Notes under the pieces: model-generated
Told to the model about the DNA's origin: nothing
Databases searched by the model: none
Seen by the model: the letters and a program-made list of their open reading frames with translations, nothing else
In this document: positions 35,021 through 43,361 of the stretch, piece after piece
Numbering within the stretch: the stretch's first letter is position 1
How the letters are laid out: every line of letters starts with the position of its first letter
Made by a program: the position numbers and the translations under genes
Origin: CAIZQW01 sp942493055
GTDB lineage: Bacteria > Verrucomicrobiota > Kiritimatiellia > RFP12 > UBA1067
Assembly: GCA_942493055.1 (NCBI GenBank)
Contig: OW818680.1
Span: 4,960,001 to 5,024,000, forward strand
Length of the DNA stretch: 64,000 nt
Reading direction: 5' to 3'

Positions 35021-37936
35021 ATGCATCAGCGGGTTCAACTATTTTTGAGGCGTACGTCGCCGTGGCTGATGGGTGTACTGGTCTTCGCATGGGGTGCCTG
35101 CTGTCAGGCCGCCGAAGGGGCAAGCCTCTCGGAGGGTCCGTATGATTTTGAACCAGTGACCGCGCAGATCCAGCAATGGATCGATAAGGGGTATTATGCA
35201 GGCGCAGGCCTGATTCTCGCAAAGGACGGTGTGACGCTGGCCGAGCAATACTGGGGCGGCTATGACGCAAATAGCGTCGTGTTTATCGCCTCTGCCGGGA
35301 AGTGGCTGGCGGCCGCTACGGTCGCCGCAGTCTGTGACACAGGATCCCTGAACTGGGATGATCCTGTGGAAAAATGGCTGCCGGAGTTTAAGGATGTCAA
35401 GGGAAAGGCGACCTTGCGCCAGCTCTTTTCCCATACCTCTGGCTTCCCTCCGTATCAGGAAAAGGGCGTGCCGCCTGACAACCACCAGACGCTTGTGGAA
35501 TCGGTCGCACGGATTATCGCGCTTCCCTCTGTTTCCGCTCCTGGCGAACGCTGGGAGTATGGCGGACTCGCCATGCAGGTCGGCGGCAGGATGGCAGAAC
35601 GGGCGACAGGCAATAACTTTGAGGCGCTTTTTCAAGAGAAGATCGCCCAGCCGCTCGGCATGACGGGAACGCATTTTACACCCGTGGATCCCGGCTTCGG
35701 TCATACGCCGATGCTGGGCGGCGGGGCGCGAAGCACGGTACACGATTATTCCCGTTTTCTCGCGATGATCAGCGCAGGCGGGCTCTTCGAGGGCCGGCGC
35801 GTCCTCTCGGAGGCAGCCCTTGTGCAGATGCAGGCTGACCAGGTCGGCCGTGCACGCGTTCCTGCCGCGCAGTTTCCGGAGCAGGTCCATGGCACGAAGC
35901 ACACCGGGATCTATGGCCTCGGCGAGTGGCGCGAGTTGGAAGACAAGGAAGGTCACGCGCTTCTGATCAGCAGTCCGAGCTGGGCTGGGGCATATCCGTG
36001 GATCGACAAGAAACGCGCCCTGTATGGTTTCTTCATTGCCCATGTGGTCGTTGATTCGCCCGCTGTGAAGCGCGATTTGTTTCAGCCCATGTTCGCGAGT
36101 GCCAAGCTTCCTGCACGGGTCGCCGAGTCTGTTGACTGGGGCGCGGCACAGGCGGCTGAGTCCGGGGGGGTGATCCGCTGGAAGCCCTCCCGTGCAAGTG
36201 TGCTGCGGCGCGCCACGCCGCTGGCAACAGTGTTCCGTATGGACATTGACGAAGACGGCAGACCGGATGTCCTGGAACGCTGGTGGAATGGCAAGCGGGT
36301 ACGCTGGCTCGACGAGAACAGGGATTTGCTTGCAACAGACATGCGCGGCGACATGATGGGCGATGTTCTTCAAGTCGACATGGATGGCGACGGGTTCTAT
36401 GATGGCGTGACGGACATCAGCATTCGCTGGCTCGATCATGACCATGACGGCGTGCCGGATATCCAGACGATCGCCCATAACGCGGACACGCTCGAGGGAG
36501 GAGGCGGGCACTGGATGGTCTTTATCAATCATGATAATCGGGGGGTGCTGGGCTGGATCGATTGGCAGAACTGGAACTTTGATTGTTGGGGCTACAGAGA
36601 TGCCTGTAACTGGCTGCCCAATTACCATAACGGCGATTTCCTGAAGATTCATCACTCGCCCCATTTGCTGCAGAACCCCAGCCTGAACTGGGAAAACCCC
36701 TTCTCGTTCTACGATTTAGACGACGATGGCGTGAGCGAGATGGCGCAGCGTTGGTGTGCGCACGTTGAAAAAACAAACGGCGTGGTTAAAATCGACGCGA
36801 AATTTACAGATGCCTATATTACGTATGATCTCGACAACGATTCCTCGAAGGGCAATGAATCCGACTATGACATGACGCTCCGGGCCGTAGGCCTTTCAAC
36901 ACTGACGTATAGCAACTGGAAACACCCGGTCCCGAAACTCAAGGGCGATCCCCGGTTCGACAGTTGTTTTCAATACAACAATTGGCGCCGGATTGACGAA
37001 CTGACCTATATTCCGCGTGACAAACAGTACGATGCCTTTTTCACGTATGGCGCCCATGAGATGTGGTTTGTCTTTGACGAGGACGATGACGACCATCGGT
37101 GGGAGCGGGTCGAGATGCTCTACCCGTACGATCTGCACGCCTCGGAGACACAGACGGATCCCTGGTCCCTGAGGCATCTGTTCAATCACGATGAAATGGC
37201 GGCCGCGCGTGCAAAGCCGCCGGGACTGGCGATTAACCCCCAGGCTGACACGCTGGGCGACCGAGGCGAGTTCGACCGGGACAACTCTGGCAAGGGGCAG
37301 CTCTACATCGGCCGGTTCGACAGGAAACTCCATCTTTATGGTGCGGAATGGGGTGCCTGGACCGTGGATCGCCACAGTGCGTTTCACGGGGGGTGGGGCG
37401 CCCCTTCGCCGACCCCGGTGGCGAGTAACCTAGCAGAGGTCGTTCGCTACACGGACACTGACAACAACGGCTTTATCGACCGGATCGAGTTTGATTACAC
37501 GGGTGACCGTGTCATCGACAGAACCATCAACCTGCTCGACTGGAAGACCCCTGCGGCTCCGCATCCGGATGTCGTTGAGCTCATCAACCTGCGGGAACTT
37601 GGTTGGAAAGGGATACATGAACGCTTTAAGGCAATGGCCGAGCAGTCGTGGCAGGAGGCGCTGTTCTTCTATCGCGCAGCCTGGCGGCGAGGCCTGACCG
37701 ATGCGGAGACCGATCGACTGGCCGTTGCCTCCACCTACGGCGAGCGTTATGATCACGCCTATTGGCTGAAGGAGACCCTTCTCCGGCGTCTTCTCGAAAA
37801 TTTGGCTTCGATTCCCAAGTCTGATCCTGCACGTGCCTCCGAAGTCGCGGACATGGAACAAGCGTTGATCCGAGCCGTCTATCTTGGCGAGTGGATGTCC
37901 ATCGACTCCCTCATCAGTCGTATGCCTGTAGAATAA
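35021..37936 (+). CDS. Beta-lactamase-fold serine hydrolase fused to Asp-rich repeat domain
   Basis: 971 aa; the ATG follows the GH2 stop by one base. The signal peptide ends near CCQAAEG. The class C beta-lactamase/esterase domain has the Ser-x-x-Lys motif SAGK (Ser91, Lys94), the tyrosine motif YGG in ERWEYGGLAMQVGG, and HTGIYGLG. From about residue 405 a second half begins, with repeated DxDxDGxxD-type loops: DIDEDGRPD, DMDGDGFYD, DHDHDGVPD, DLDDDGVSE and DTDNNGFID. Aromatic-rich stretches lie between them. Such loops bind calcium in dockerin- or thrombospondin-like repeats. It may deacylate the locus glycan or hydrolyse peptide-like esters. The C-terminal half matches no enzyme known to me. 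Confidence 0.83.
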   Translation: MHQRVQLFLRRTSPWLMGVLVFAWGACCQAAEGASLSEGPYDFEPVTAQIQQWIDKGYYAGAGLILAKDGVTLAEQYWGGYDANSVVFIASAGKWLAAATVAAVCDTGSLNWDDPVEKWLPEFKDVKGKATLRQLFSHTSGFPPYQEKGVPPDNHQTLVESVARIIALPSVSAPGERWEYGGLAMQVGGRMAERATGNNFEALFQEKIAQPLGMTGTHFTPVDPGFGHTPMLGGGARSTVHDYSRFLAMISAGGLFEGRRVLSEAALVQMQADQVGRARVPAAQFPEQVHGTKHTGIYGLGEWRELEDKEGHALLISSPSWAGAYPWIDKKRALYGFFIAHVVVDSPAVKRDLFQPMFASAKLPARVAESVDWGAAQAAESGGVIRWKPSRASVLRRATPLATVFRMDIDEDGRPDVLERWWNGKRVRWLDENRDLLATDMRGDMMGDVLQVDMDGDGFYDGVTDISIRWLDHDHDGVPDIQTIAHNADTLEGGGGHWMVFINHDNRGVLGWIDWQNWNFDCWGYRDACNWLPNYHNGDFLKIHHSPHLLQNPSLNWENPFSFYDLDDDGVSEMAQRWCAHVEKTNGVVKIDAKFTDAYITYDLDNDSSKGNESDYDMTLRAVGLSTLTYSNWKHPVPKLKGDPRFDSCFQYNNWRRIDELTYIPRDKQYDAFFTYGAHEMWFVFDEDDDDHRWERVEMLYPYDLHASETQTDPWSLRHLFNHDEMAAARAKPPGLAINPQADTLGDRGEFDRDNSGKGQLYIGRFDRKLHLYGAEWGAWTVDRHSAFHGGWGAPSPTPVASNLAEVVRYTDTDNNGFIDRIEFDYTGDRVIDRTINLLDWKTPAAPHPDVVELINLRELGWKGIHERFKAMAEQSWQEALFFYRAAWRRGLTDAETDRLAVASTYGERYDHAYWLKETLLRRLLENLASIPKSDPARASEVADMEQALIRAVYLGEWMSIDSLISRMPVE

Positions 37937-38025
37937 GTTCCCATGCGCTCCTCCAGTTTTCGATGGTACAGAGAGCGTGTTTTGTGATAGCATATCAATA
38001 TTAAATAACAACCAAGGAGGTTCTA

Positions 38026-38727
38026 GTGAAGAGTTACAGTTCAGTTTTGATGGCCGTGTTCATTGTCGCCGGTACCGTACAAGCCAGTGAGCTTTCAACA
38101 AAGCCGTCACCCAAGGTTAATGGACGTATTCAGCAACGTTTCGCAGCGTCGCAAAGCAATGAGTACACCTACGTCTTTATGGGTGACTCGATTACACATG
38201 GCTGGGAAGGCAAGGGCAAGGTCTTCAATAAGTATTTTGAAGGGAAGAAGATTCTGAATGTCGCAACCAGCGGCGACCGCACCGAGAATACGATCTGGGT
38301 CATCGACAATGTCAATTGGAAGAAGGTCAATGCCAAGGTCGCGATGCTGATGATCGGCACGAATAACACGGGACATCGCGGTGTGGACAAAGAGACGCCG
38401 GAAGATACCTGCGAGGGTATCAAGGTCATCTTGGAAAAGATGAAAGAGAAGACCCCGGATACAAAGATTCTGATGCTCGCGATCTTCCCGCGCGGCGCCA
38501 CGGATAAGGATGAGAAGCGCGTGCGCAATGACAAGGTGAACGCGATGATTGCAAAACTGGCAGACAATAAGCGTGTCTTCTTCTTGGACATCAACAAGAA
38601 GCTGCTCGAGCCGGATGGTACGACACTCTCCAAAGAGATCATGCCTGACCTGCTCCACCCGAACGAGAAGGGCTATGTCATTTGGGCCGAGGCCGTGAAG
38701 GACAAGCTGGAAGAGCTGGCCAAGTAG
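38026..38727 (+). CDS. Secreted SGNH/GDSL hydrolase
   Basis: 233 aa from a GTG preceded by AAGGAGG. The signal peptide ends near VQASE. SGNH blocks are present: FMGDSITHGW (nucleophile Ser), SGDRTENT (Gly), IGTNNTGH (Asn) and DLLHPNEKGY (Asp/His). The sequence resembles the PAF-acetylhydrolase-like lipase/acetylxylan-esterase group. A sugar-deacetylating role would fit next to the polysaccharide locus. The reading direction continues from that locus, but a 90-bp gap separates it. Confidence 0.9.
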   Translation: MKSYSSVLMAVFIVAGTVQASELSTKPSPKVNGRIQQRFAASQSNEYTYVFMGDSITHGWEGKGKVFNKYFEGKKILNVATSGDRTENTIWVIDNVNWKKVNAKVAMLMIGTNNTGHRGVDKETPEDTCEGIKVILEKMKEKTPDTKILMLAIFPRGATDKDEKRVRNDKVNAMIAKLADNKRVFFLDINKKLLEPDGTTLSKEIMPDLLHPNEKGYVIWAEAVKDKLEELAK

Positions 38728-38755
38728 ATCATAACGTGAAATATGAATAACACAG

Positions 38756-38784
38756 GCAAGGACGTCTCTGGGAGGCGTCCTTGC
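38756..38784 (+). terminator. Hairpin after the SGNH hydrolase gene
   Basis: A 13-bp stem GCAAGGACGTCTC/GAGGCGTCCTTGC (one G-U pair) with a tiny loop lies 29 bp after the stop. There is no U-tract, so it may be a weak terminator or mRNA-stabilising hairpin. It argues that translation of the next gene begins after it. Confidence 0.55.
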
Positions 38785-38811
38785 TATGTAAGGGAAGAAG
38801 GGCGTTTGAAA

Positions 38812-39711
38812 ATGAATAGTATCTATCAGATTCTGGGCGTTGTATCGATGATGGCAGCTGTTAGCGTTGCCCAACCTGCGGATGGCGTGGTCGGCAAATT
38901 GGAATGTGGCGTGTTTACCACAGGAAGCGGACGTGTCTGCCTATTTGAGAAGGACGGGGCCCTTACGCGCACAGCGAAGACGGGCAACAATGCGGATGCC
39001 TGGTATCTGGAGAATGGCAATTTTCTTTTTGCAGATGGCAAAGTGACGGAAGTTGACAAGGACGGTAAAGTCGTTTGGCAGTATAAGCCAGATTCCCCGC
39101 GCGCTGACGGTGCGATGGCCTGCCAGCGGCTAGCCAATGGCAATACCGTTGTCGGCGAGAATGGCACGGCACAGGTCACGGAAGTGGATAAGGACGGCAA
39201 AGTCGTCTTCACGCTGAAAATCAAGCCGCAGCTGAAGAAGAACGAGCATCACGTGATGCGCATGTGCCGGAAACTCGCCAATGGCAATTATCTGGTCTGC
39301 CACTCAGGCGATGGTTTTGTCCGCGAATATAAGCCGGATGCCACCGTCGTCTTTGAATACAAGTGCAAGTCCATTGCCTTCGCGGCGGTGAGACTCCCCA
39401 ATGGCAACACCATGGTCTCCTCGCTGGATCAAGTCGAAGAGGTCTCGCCCAAGGGAGAGGTGGTCTGGGATTTCAAAAAGACGGATCTGCCGGATCTGAG
39501 CATCCGCAATATGACAGGCATCCATGTGTTGAAAAACGGGAACATGGTGATTGGCAACTATTCCGCGTATGACAAGGATGGTAATGGCGTCAGCATGTTT
39601 GAAATTACGCGTGATAAAAAGCTCGTCTGGTCCTATGTCTCCCCTGGCCGCAAAGACAAGAGCATGATGGCTGTCCAGAAGCTAGATGGTGACTTCAACC
39701 CGCTGAGGTAG
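38812..39711 (+). CDS. Secreted beta-propeller (PQQ-like/arylsulfotransferase-like) protein
   Basis: 299 aa. An upstream in-frame ATG at 38743 would read through the hairpin at 38756, so the ATG at 38812 (MNSIYQILGVVSMMAAVSVAQ, signal peptide) is preferred. The mature part has repeated blade motifs of the form 'LANGNxLV...GxVxEVDKDGKVVW': VTEVDKDGKVVWQYKPD, VTEVDKDGKVVFTLKI, VEEVSPKGEVVWDFKK and FEITRDKKLVWSYVSP. Such propellers bind ligands or proteins and mostly lack catalytic residues. It lies 2 bp upstream of the peptidase gene and is probably cotranscribed with it. Confidence 0.8.
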   Translation: MNSIYQILGVVSMMAAVSVAQPADGVVGKLECGVFTTGSGRVCLFEKDGALTRTAKTGNNADAWYLENGNFLFADGKVTEVDKDGKVVWQYKPDSPRADGAMACQRLANGNTVVGENGTAQVTEVDKDGKVVFTLKIKPQLKKNEHHVMRMCRKLANGNYLVCHSGDGFVREYKPDATVVFEYKCKSIAFAAVRLPNGNTMVSSLDQVEEVSPKGEVVWDFKKTDLPDLSIRNMTGIHVLKNGNMVIGNYSAYDKDGNGVSMFEITRDKKLVWSYVSPGRKDKSMMAVQKLDGDFNPLR

Positions 39712-39713
39712 TT

Positions 39714-41351
39714 ATGAATTCTCAAGTTTCCAGTTTCCAGTTTCGAGTTTCAAGTTTCAAATTTCACTTTCTTCTTGCCTGTTTTGTGTGTGCCACCGCA
39801 TGTGCGACACCCTCATTTCGCACAGATCGTCCCTATCCCAATCTCGGCTTGAAGTGCCGCGTGATTGGCGGCGGCGAACCCGAGCCTCTGGCGCAGCCCA
39901 AGGTCTACACCTATACGTTTACACGCGGTTCAGAGAGTATTCGCAAGGATCTCTTCGATGGGCGTGAACTGTGGTATGCGAGTCAGCACGCAGGGCAATG
40001 GCGTGATGAGGCCGGCAACACCTTCATCATTGGACGCGTCTTGCAAAAGATGCCGGAACTGAATACCGGGCAGATGAAGCACATTGCGCGTGATGAGGTT
40101 GAAAAGGCGATCGCAGAGGTGGGGAACCAGGTCGATCCTGAAAAGCAGGAAGATCTGCTGGCATGGGTGAAGGCCTTCACAGGGGAGGAGCCCAAGGAAA
40201 TCGAGCCCCTCCGCGTTTCGGGCATGGGACTTGCCCAGTCGAGCTTTGTGCCGATGTCGAGTGAGAAGGCACCCCTCGTTTATCTCTTTCGTGTGAAGAC
40301 ACGTCTGGCCAATGGCAATGCCTCGAAATCGGAGTGGTATGCGGCGATTATCAAGATTGCGGATAAGACAGCGCCCTCGAAAGTCAGGAAAGATTTCGAA
40401 ATGCAGTTCCTGCCTGCTGTAACAGCCGTGACGCGTTCGACTTCATTAGGGAGCGGAAGTGTCCAGTCCAAGCAAATAAGCGCTCCTGGAAAATCAGCCT
40501 TCCCTGAACATCCGAGCCGCGATGCTGCCAAGAAGAGCATTGCGAACTCACAAGGCTGGTGGTTTGCTGAGACGGCGGAATATGTCTTCCTCTCCAACAT
40601 CCGCAGTGCGGTCGGAAAGAAGATCGTGCAGGATTTGCAGAAGGAGCTTCCGGTGCTCCGCGCCGCCTGTATCAAGCTTATCCCTCCTGCAGAGCCGATC
40701 TCTGATGTCAGCGTGGTCCGTATCTTCGAGGACCGCGATGAGTATGTGAAGTATGTCGGCAAAGAACGCGAATGGACGGCCGGACTCTGGTGGCCGGCGC
40801 AGCGCGAACTGGTGATCCTCTCGCATGGCAAGGATATTGCCAAGACGATGGAGATCATTCGGCATGAGGCCTTTCATCAATATCTTTTTTACGCTTCTGG
40901 AATGAAAGAGCATGCCATGTGGTTCAATGAAGGGCATGCGACGTTTTTGGAGGAGGCTACGCCGCTTCGGACAGGCAAGGGGCTCGATATTCCAGAGTCA
41001 GAGCGTATCAAGTATGTGGTTGATAACTTAGAGAGCGTCTCGCTGAACCTAGAGAAGGTTTTGTATAGCCCGTATAATGCCTTTTATAGCGGCACTCAAG
41101 AGGGAATTTCAGCGAATTATGCGACAGCCTGTGCGCTTGTCTATTTTTTCCGCAAAGGCGTCCCTGCCACCAAACTGGCCCCGTATGCCAAGGTCATGGA
41201 AACCTATCAGGCCACGCTCATGGAGACGGGCAATTCAGAAGCAGCAACCAAGAAGGCCTTTGAAGGCATTGACATGAAAAAGTTCAAGGCCGACTTTATC
41301 AAGTTCTGGAAGTTCGGCCGCGCAACAGCCCGGAAATACAATCCTGCGTAA
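39714..41351 (+). CDS. Secreted gluzincin-type (HExxH) peptidase
   Basis: 545 aa. The N-terminal SQVSSFQFRVSSFKF is coded by a heptanucleotide repeat. A hydrophobic stretch with several Cys (LLACFVCATACA) follows and serves as the signal. The catalytic motif is IRHEAFHQYLF (HEAFH zinc site). The third ligand Glu probably lies in WFNEGHATFLEE, as in DUF1570-type gluzincins. A C-terminal helical region contains NYATACALVYFFRKG. The substrate is not evident. The 3' end overlaps the convergent YbeY gene by 53 bp. Confidence 0.8.
   Translation: MNSQVSSFQFRVSSFKFHFLLACFVCATACATPSFRTDRPYPNLGLKCRVIGGGEPEPLAQPKVYTYTFTRGSESIRKDLFDGRELWYASQHAGQWRDEAGNTFIIGRVLQKMPELNTGQMKHIARDEVEKAIAEVGNQVDPEKQEDLLAWVKAFTGEEPKEIEPLRVSGMGLAQSSFVPMSSEKAPLVYLFRVKTRLANGNASKSEWYAAIIKIADKTAPSKVRKDFEMQFLPAVTAVTRSTSLGSGSVQSKQISAPGKSAFPEHPSRDAAKKSIANSQGWWFAETAEYVFLSNIRSAVGKKIVQDLQKELPVLRAACIKLIPPAEPISDVSVVRIFEDRDEYVKYVGKEREWTAGLWWPAQRELVILSHGKDIAKTMEIIRHEAFHQYLFYASGMKEHAMWFNEGHATFLEEATPLRTGKGLDIPESERIKYVVDNLESVSLNLEKVLYSPYNAFYSGTQEGISANYATACALVYFFRKGVPATKLAPYAKVMETYQATLMETGNSEAATKKAFEGIDMKKFKADFIKFWKFGRATARKYNPA
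39723..39766 (+). repeat. Heptanucleotide repeat (AGTTTCM)n inside a CDS
   Basis: Six or so consecutive 7-bp units, AGTTTCC, AGTTTCC, AGTTTCG, AGTTTCA, AGTTTCA, AATTTCA, form the first codons of the peptidase gene. Seven is not a multiple of three, so the peptide repeat unit is seven residues (VSSFQFR/VSSFKFH). Confidence 0.8.
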
Positions 41352-41781
41352 GGTCCAGCCAGCGCCGCTCACGGCGGCGCATGGCTGCACGTTCCTGGGC
41401 TAGGGCGTCGTCCGCGCCTGTCAAGTGGTCGAAACCATGCGCAAGATAGAGCGCGATTTCCTGCTGCTGTGTCCAGCCTTTGGCGCGGGGAATCGTGCAG
41501 GCGCGCTGCACATTAATGAAAAGCTCGCCGATCAATCCTTCAGGCTCGCCTGGACAGGCGTCATAGCGTTGCGTGATGACATCGGTTGCGCCCTCATGAT
41601 TCATGATCGCCTGATTGACGGGCGCGATGCTCTCGTCGGTCAATAGATGAATCGTCACCTCCTGCCATACGTCTCCAGGTGTGCGCTTTTGCGCGAGCGC
41701 AGCAAGCTGCTTCGCAAGGGTTGCGACCGCCTTTGAATCTACGGAATAGCTTCTCTGATGATTGAGAACAGTGAGTTTCAT
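41299..41781 (-). CDS. ybeY: Endoribonuclease YbeY
   Basis: 160 aa from the ATG at 41781; the longer frame upstream runs through a dispersed repeat and is unlikely. Motifs: VTIHLLTDESIAPVNQAIMNHEGATDVITQRYD, given in part, then GELFINV, and the zinc site AHGFDHLTGADD near residue 120. YbeY matures 16S rRNA and monitors ribosome quality. The family zinc motif is HGxLHLxGxDH; here the third His is Asp, a conservative ligand change. The gene is the only housekeeping rRNA gene in the area. It is convergent with the peptidase gene. Confidence 0.88.
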   Translation of the reverse strand: MKLTVLNHQRSYSVDSKAVATLAKQLAALAQKRTPGDVWQEVTIHLLTDESIAPVNQAIMNHEGATDVITQRYDACPGEPEGLIGELFINVQRACTIPRAKGWTQQQEIALYLAHGFDHLTGADDALAQERAAMRRRERRWLDLTQDCISGLLRGRTSRT

Positions 41782-41789
41782 AAAGCAGT

Positions 41790-42000
41790 ATTTAACCACA
41801 AAGAACACAGAGAGCACAAAGAATTTCTTTGGAAAACGCTTGGATTAAATATCGTGATAAGGTGGCAGAGCCGTCTCGGCTCTGTGCGGGCAAGATGCCC
41901 GCGCTCCTTTGAGGGGTGCAATAGAAGGGAGCGTGGGCGTCCCGCCCGCATGAAAGAGGAGCGTCATTTTTGGCGCCATTCGGGACCGACAGTCCTTGCA
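41790..42000. repeat. Two dispersed repeat types between ybeY and the PQQ-propeller gene
   Basis: 41795-41830 contains an ACCACAAAGAACACAGAG-type arm, also found near 54402 and 57948. From 41880 a second family begins, with GCGGGCAAGATGCCCGC followed by a GAGCGTGGGCGTCCCGC segment; it recurs near 46190. No gene is supported here. The pieces read as peptide fragments in several frames, which is typical of such repeats. Confidence 0.7.
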
Positions 42001-42005
42001 AAGGC

Positions 42006-43262
42006 TTACGGATTTTTCACATCGTAACAGTAGAGGGTATCCCCATACCTCAGGTAGAGCCGTCCGTCGCAAATCACCGGATGTGCCCAGACATCCTTCT
42101 TGCCTTTGATTAACTCGAATTCTGAGACCACGCGAAAATCGTTCGTGCCAGCTTCGATCAGAGCCATCTTCCCACTGGCGTAGAGGCCATAGAACTTTCC
42201 GTCGGCGTAAATCGATGAACCGCTGTCCGTCTTCTCCTGCTTGGATTGAATCGCGCCGGTTAAGGCATCGAGACAGAACCAGCCGATGCCGTTACGTTGT
42301 GACGAGCAGATGGCCTTGCCCGCTGCGCAGGTCACGCCGCCAAAGGGGTTCCCCATCAAATGCTTCCACTTCACCTCCATCTGGCTGTTCTCCTTGCTGG
42401 GGGAGAGCGCATAGTAGCAGGCATTGGTGCGAATGCAGAGGGAGACGATGACATTGTTCTTGTAGTAGCTTGGAGTCAACGCGACGGAGCACTCAATCTC
42501 GTGCTTGTGCTTCCAGAGCAGCTTGCCGGTGGCGGCATCCACGCCGAAGGTGTGTGCAGAGCCGCAGGCGATCACTTGGCGCCCCTTGTCGGTGTCAACT
42601 AGGATGGCCGAAGCGTAAGTCGGTTTCTCGCCCTCCAGCGCATCTGTTTTCCAGAGCTGCTGGCCGGTCTTGGCATCTAAGGCCACCATCAGCGCCTCTT
42701 GCCCCGCAGGGGTGACATAGACTTTGCCATCTGCTACGAGCGGGGACTCGCTGATCCCCCAGAGGATGTTTTGAGCGGCGTATTTTTCCAGGATCGGGAC
42801 GCTCCACACCTCAGCTCCGTCTTTCGCGTTCAGGCAGGCCAGTCGTCCATTCGCGTTCATGTGATAAATAGAACCGTCGCTTATGCAGCAACTGGATCGA
42901 GATCCATCGAAGTTCCGCTTCCATCCCGCACCGTTCTGAGCCTTCCATCTCACCTTTCCGTCAAGGTCGAGTGCAAAGACGTAGAGATTCTCTCCTTCGT
43001 CGCCGGCAATGTAGATCGACCCCTTCGAAATGATGGGAGAGCTGTGCCCCTTTCCGATGCCGCTGGTCTTCCACAGGAGTTTAGGTCCACCCTCGGGCCA
43101 GGTCGCCAGGAGTCCCTTCTCATCGCTGACGCCATCGCGCCGCGGCCCGCGCCATTGCGGCCAGCCAGGCTCCTTGGAGGCCACCCCTTCCCCTTCCTTC
43201 GCGATTGCTGACATAGCGCAAGCTGTCAGGACTACTGCAAGTATTCTCTGGATTCGTATCAT
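42006..43262 (-). CDS. Secreted PQQ-like beta-propeller protein
   Basis: 418 aa from the ATG at 43262 (GGAG upstream). The signal peptide ends near CAMSAIAKE. Eight-bladed propeller motifs recur: GKGHSSPIISKGSIYIAGDEG, LDLDGKVRWKAQNGAG, LNAKDGAEVWSVPI, LDAKTGQQLWKTDA, VDAATGKLLWKHKH and LDALTGAIQSKQEKTDSG, all ending in the family 'G..lW'. The related BamB and PQQ-dehydrogenase propellers bind proteins or cofactors; the 'PGWPQWRGPRRDGVS' start is typical of planctomycete and PVC secreted propellers. No catalytic residues can be assigned. Confidence 0.87.
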   Translation of the reverse strand: MIRIQRILAVVLTACAMSAIAKEGEGVASKEPGWPQWRGPRRDGVSDEKGLLATWPEGGPKLLWKTSGIGKGHSSPIISKGSIYIAGDEGENLYVFALDLDGKVRWKAQNGAGWKRNFDGSRSSCCISDGSIYHMNANGRLACLNAKDGAEVWSVPILEKYAAQNILWGISESPLVADGKVYVTPAGQEALMVALDAKTGQQLWKTDALEGEKPTYASAILVDTDKGRQVIACGSAHTFGVDAATGKLLWKHKHEIECSVALTPSYYKNNVIVSLCIRTNACYYALSPSKENSQMEVKWKHLMGNPFGGVTCAAGKAICSSQRNGIGWFCLDALTGAIQSKQEKTDSGSSIYADGKFYGLYASGKMALIEAGTNDFRVVSEFELIKGKKDVWAHPVICDGRLYLRYGDTLYCYDVKNP

Positions 43263-43361
43263 GGTTTTCTCCGAGGGCATGCCCGATATTTAATGAGTGG
43301 TACTATAAACTGAGCTCATGATATGCAAAAAACGGATGCAAATCAAGGAGAAGCTGTTCTG

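Noticed and set aside
35039..36664. Reverse-strand open frame of 541 codons
   Set aside because: It lies wholly opposite the serine hydrolase fusion, has His/Arg/Pro-rich composition typical of shadow frames and no recognisable domain.
38743..38811. Longer N-terminus of the beta-propeller protein
   Set aside because: It would be translated through a stable hairpin and places a charged segment before a normal signal peptide.
41880..42000. Possible short gene or ncRNA between ybeY and the propeller gene
   Set aside because: The sequence is a dispersed palindromic repeat shared with 46190; coding signals in several frames come from the repeat itself.
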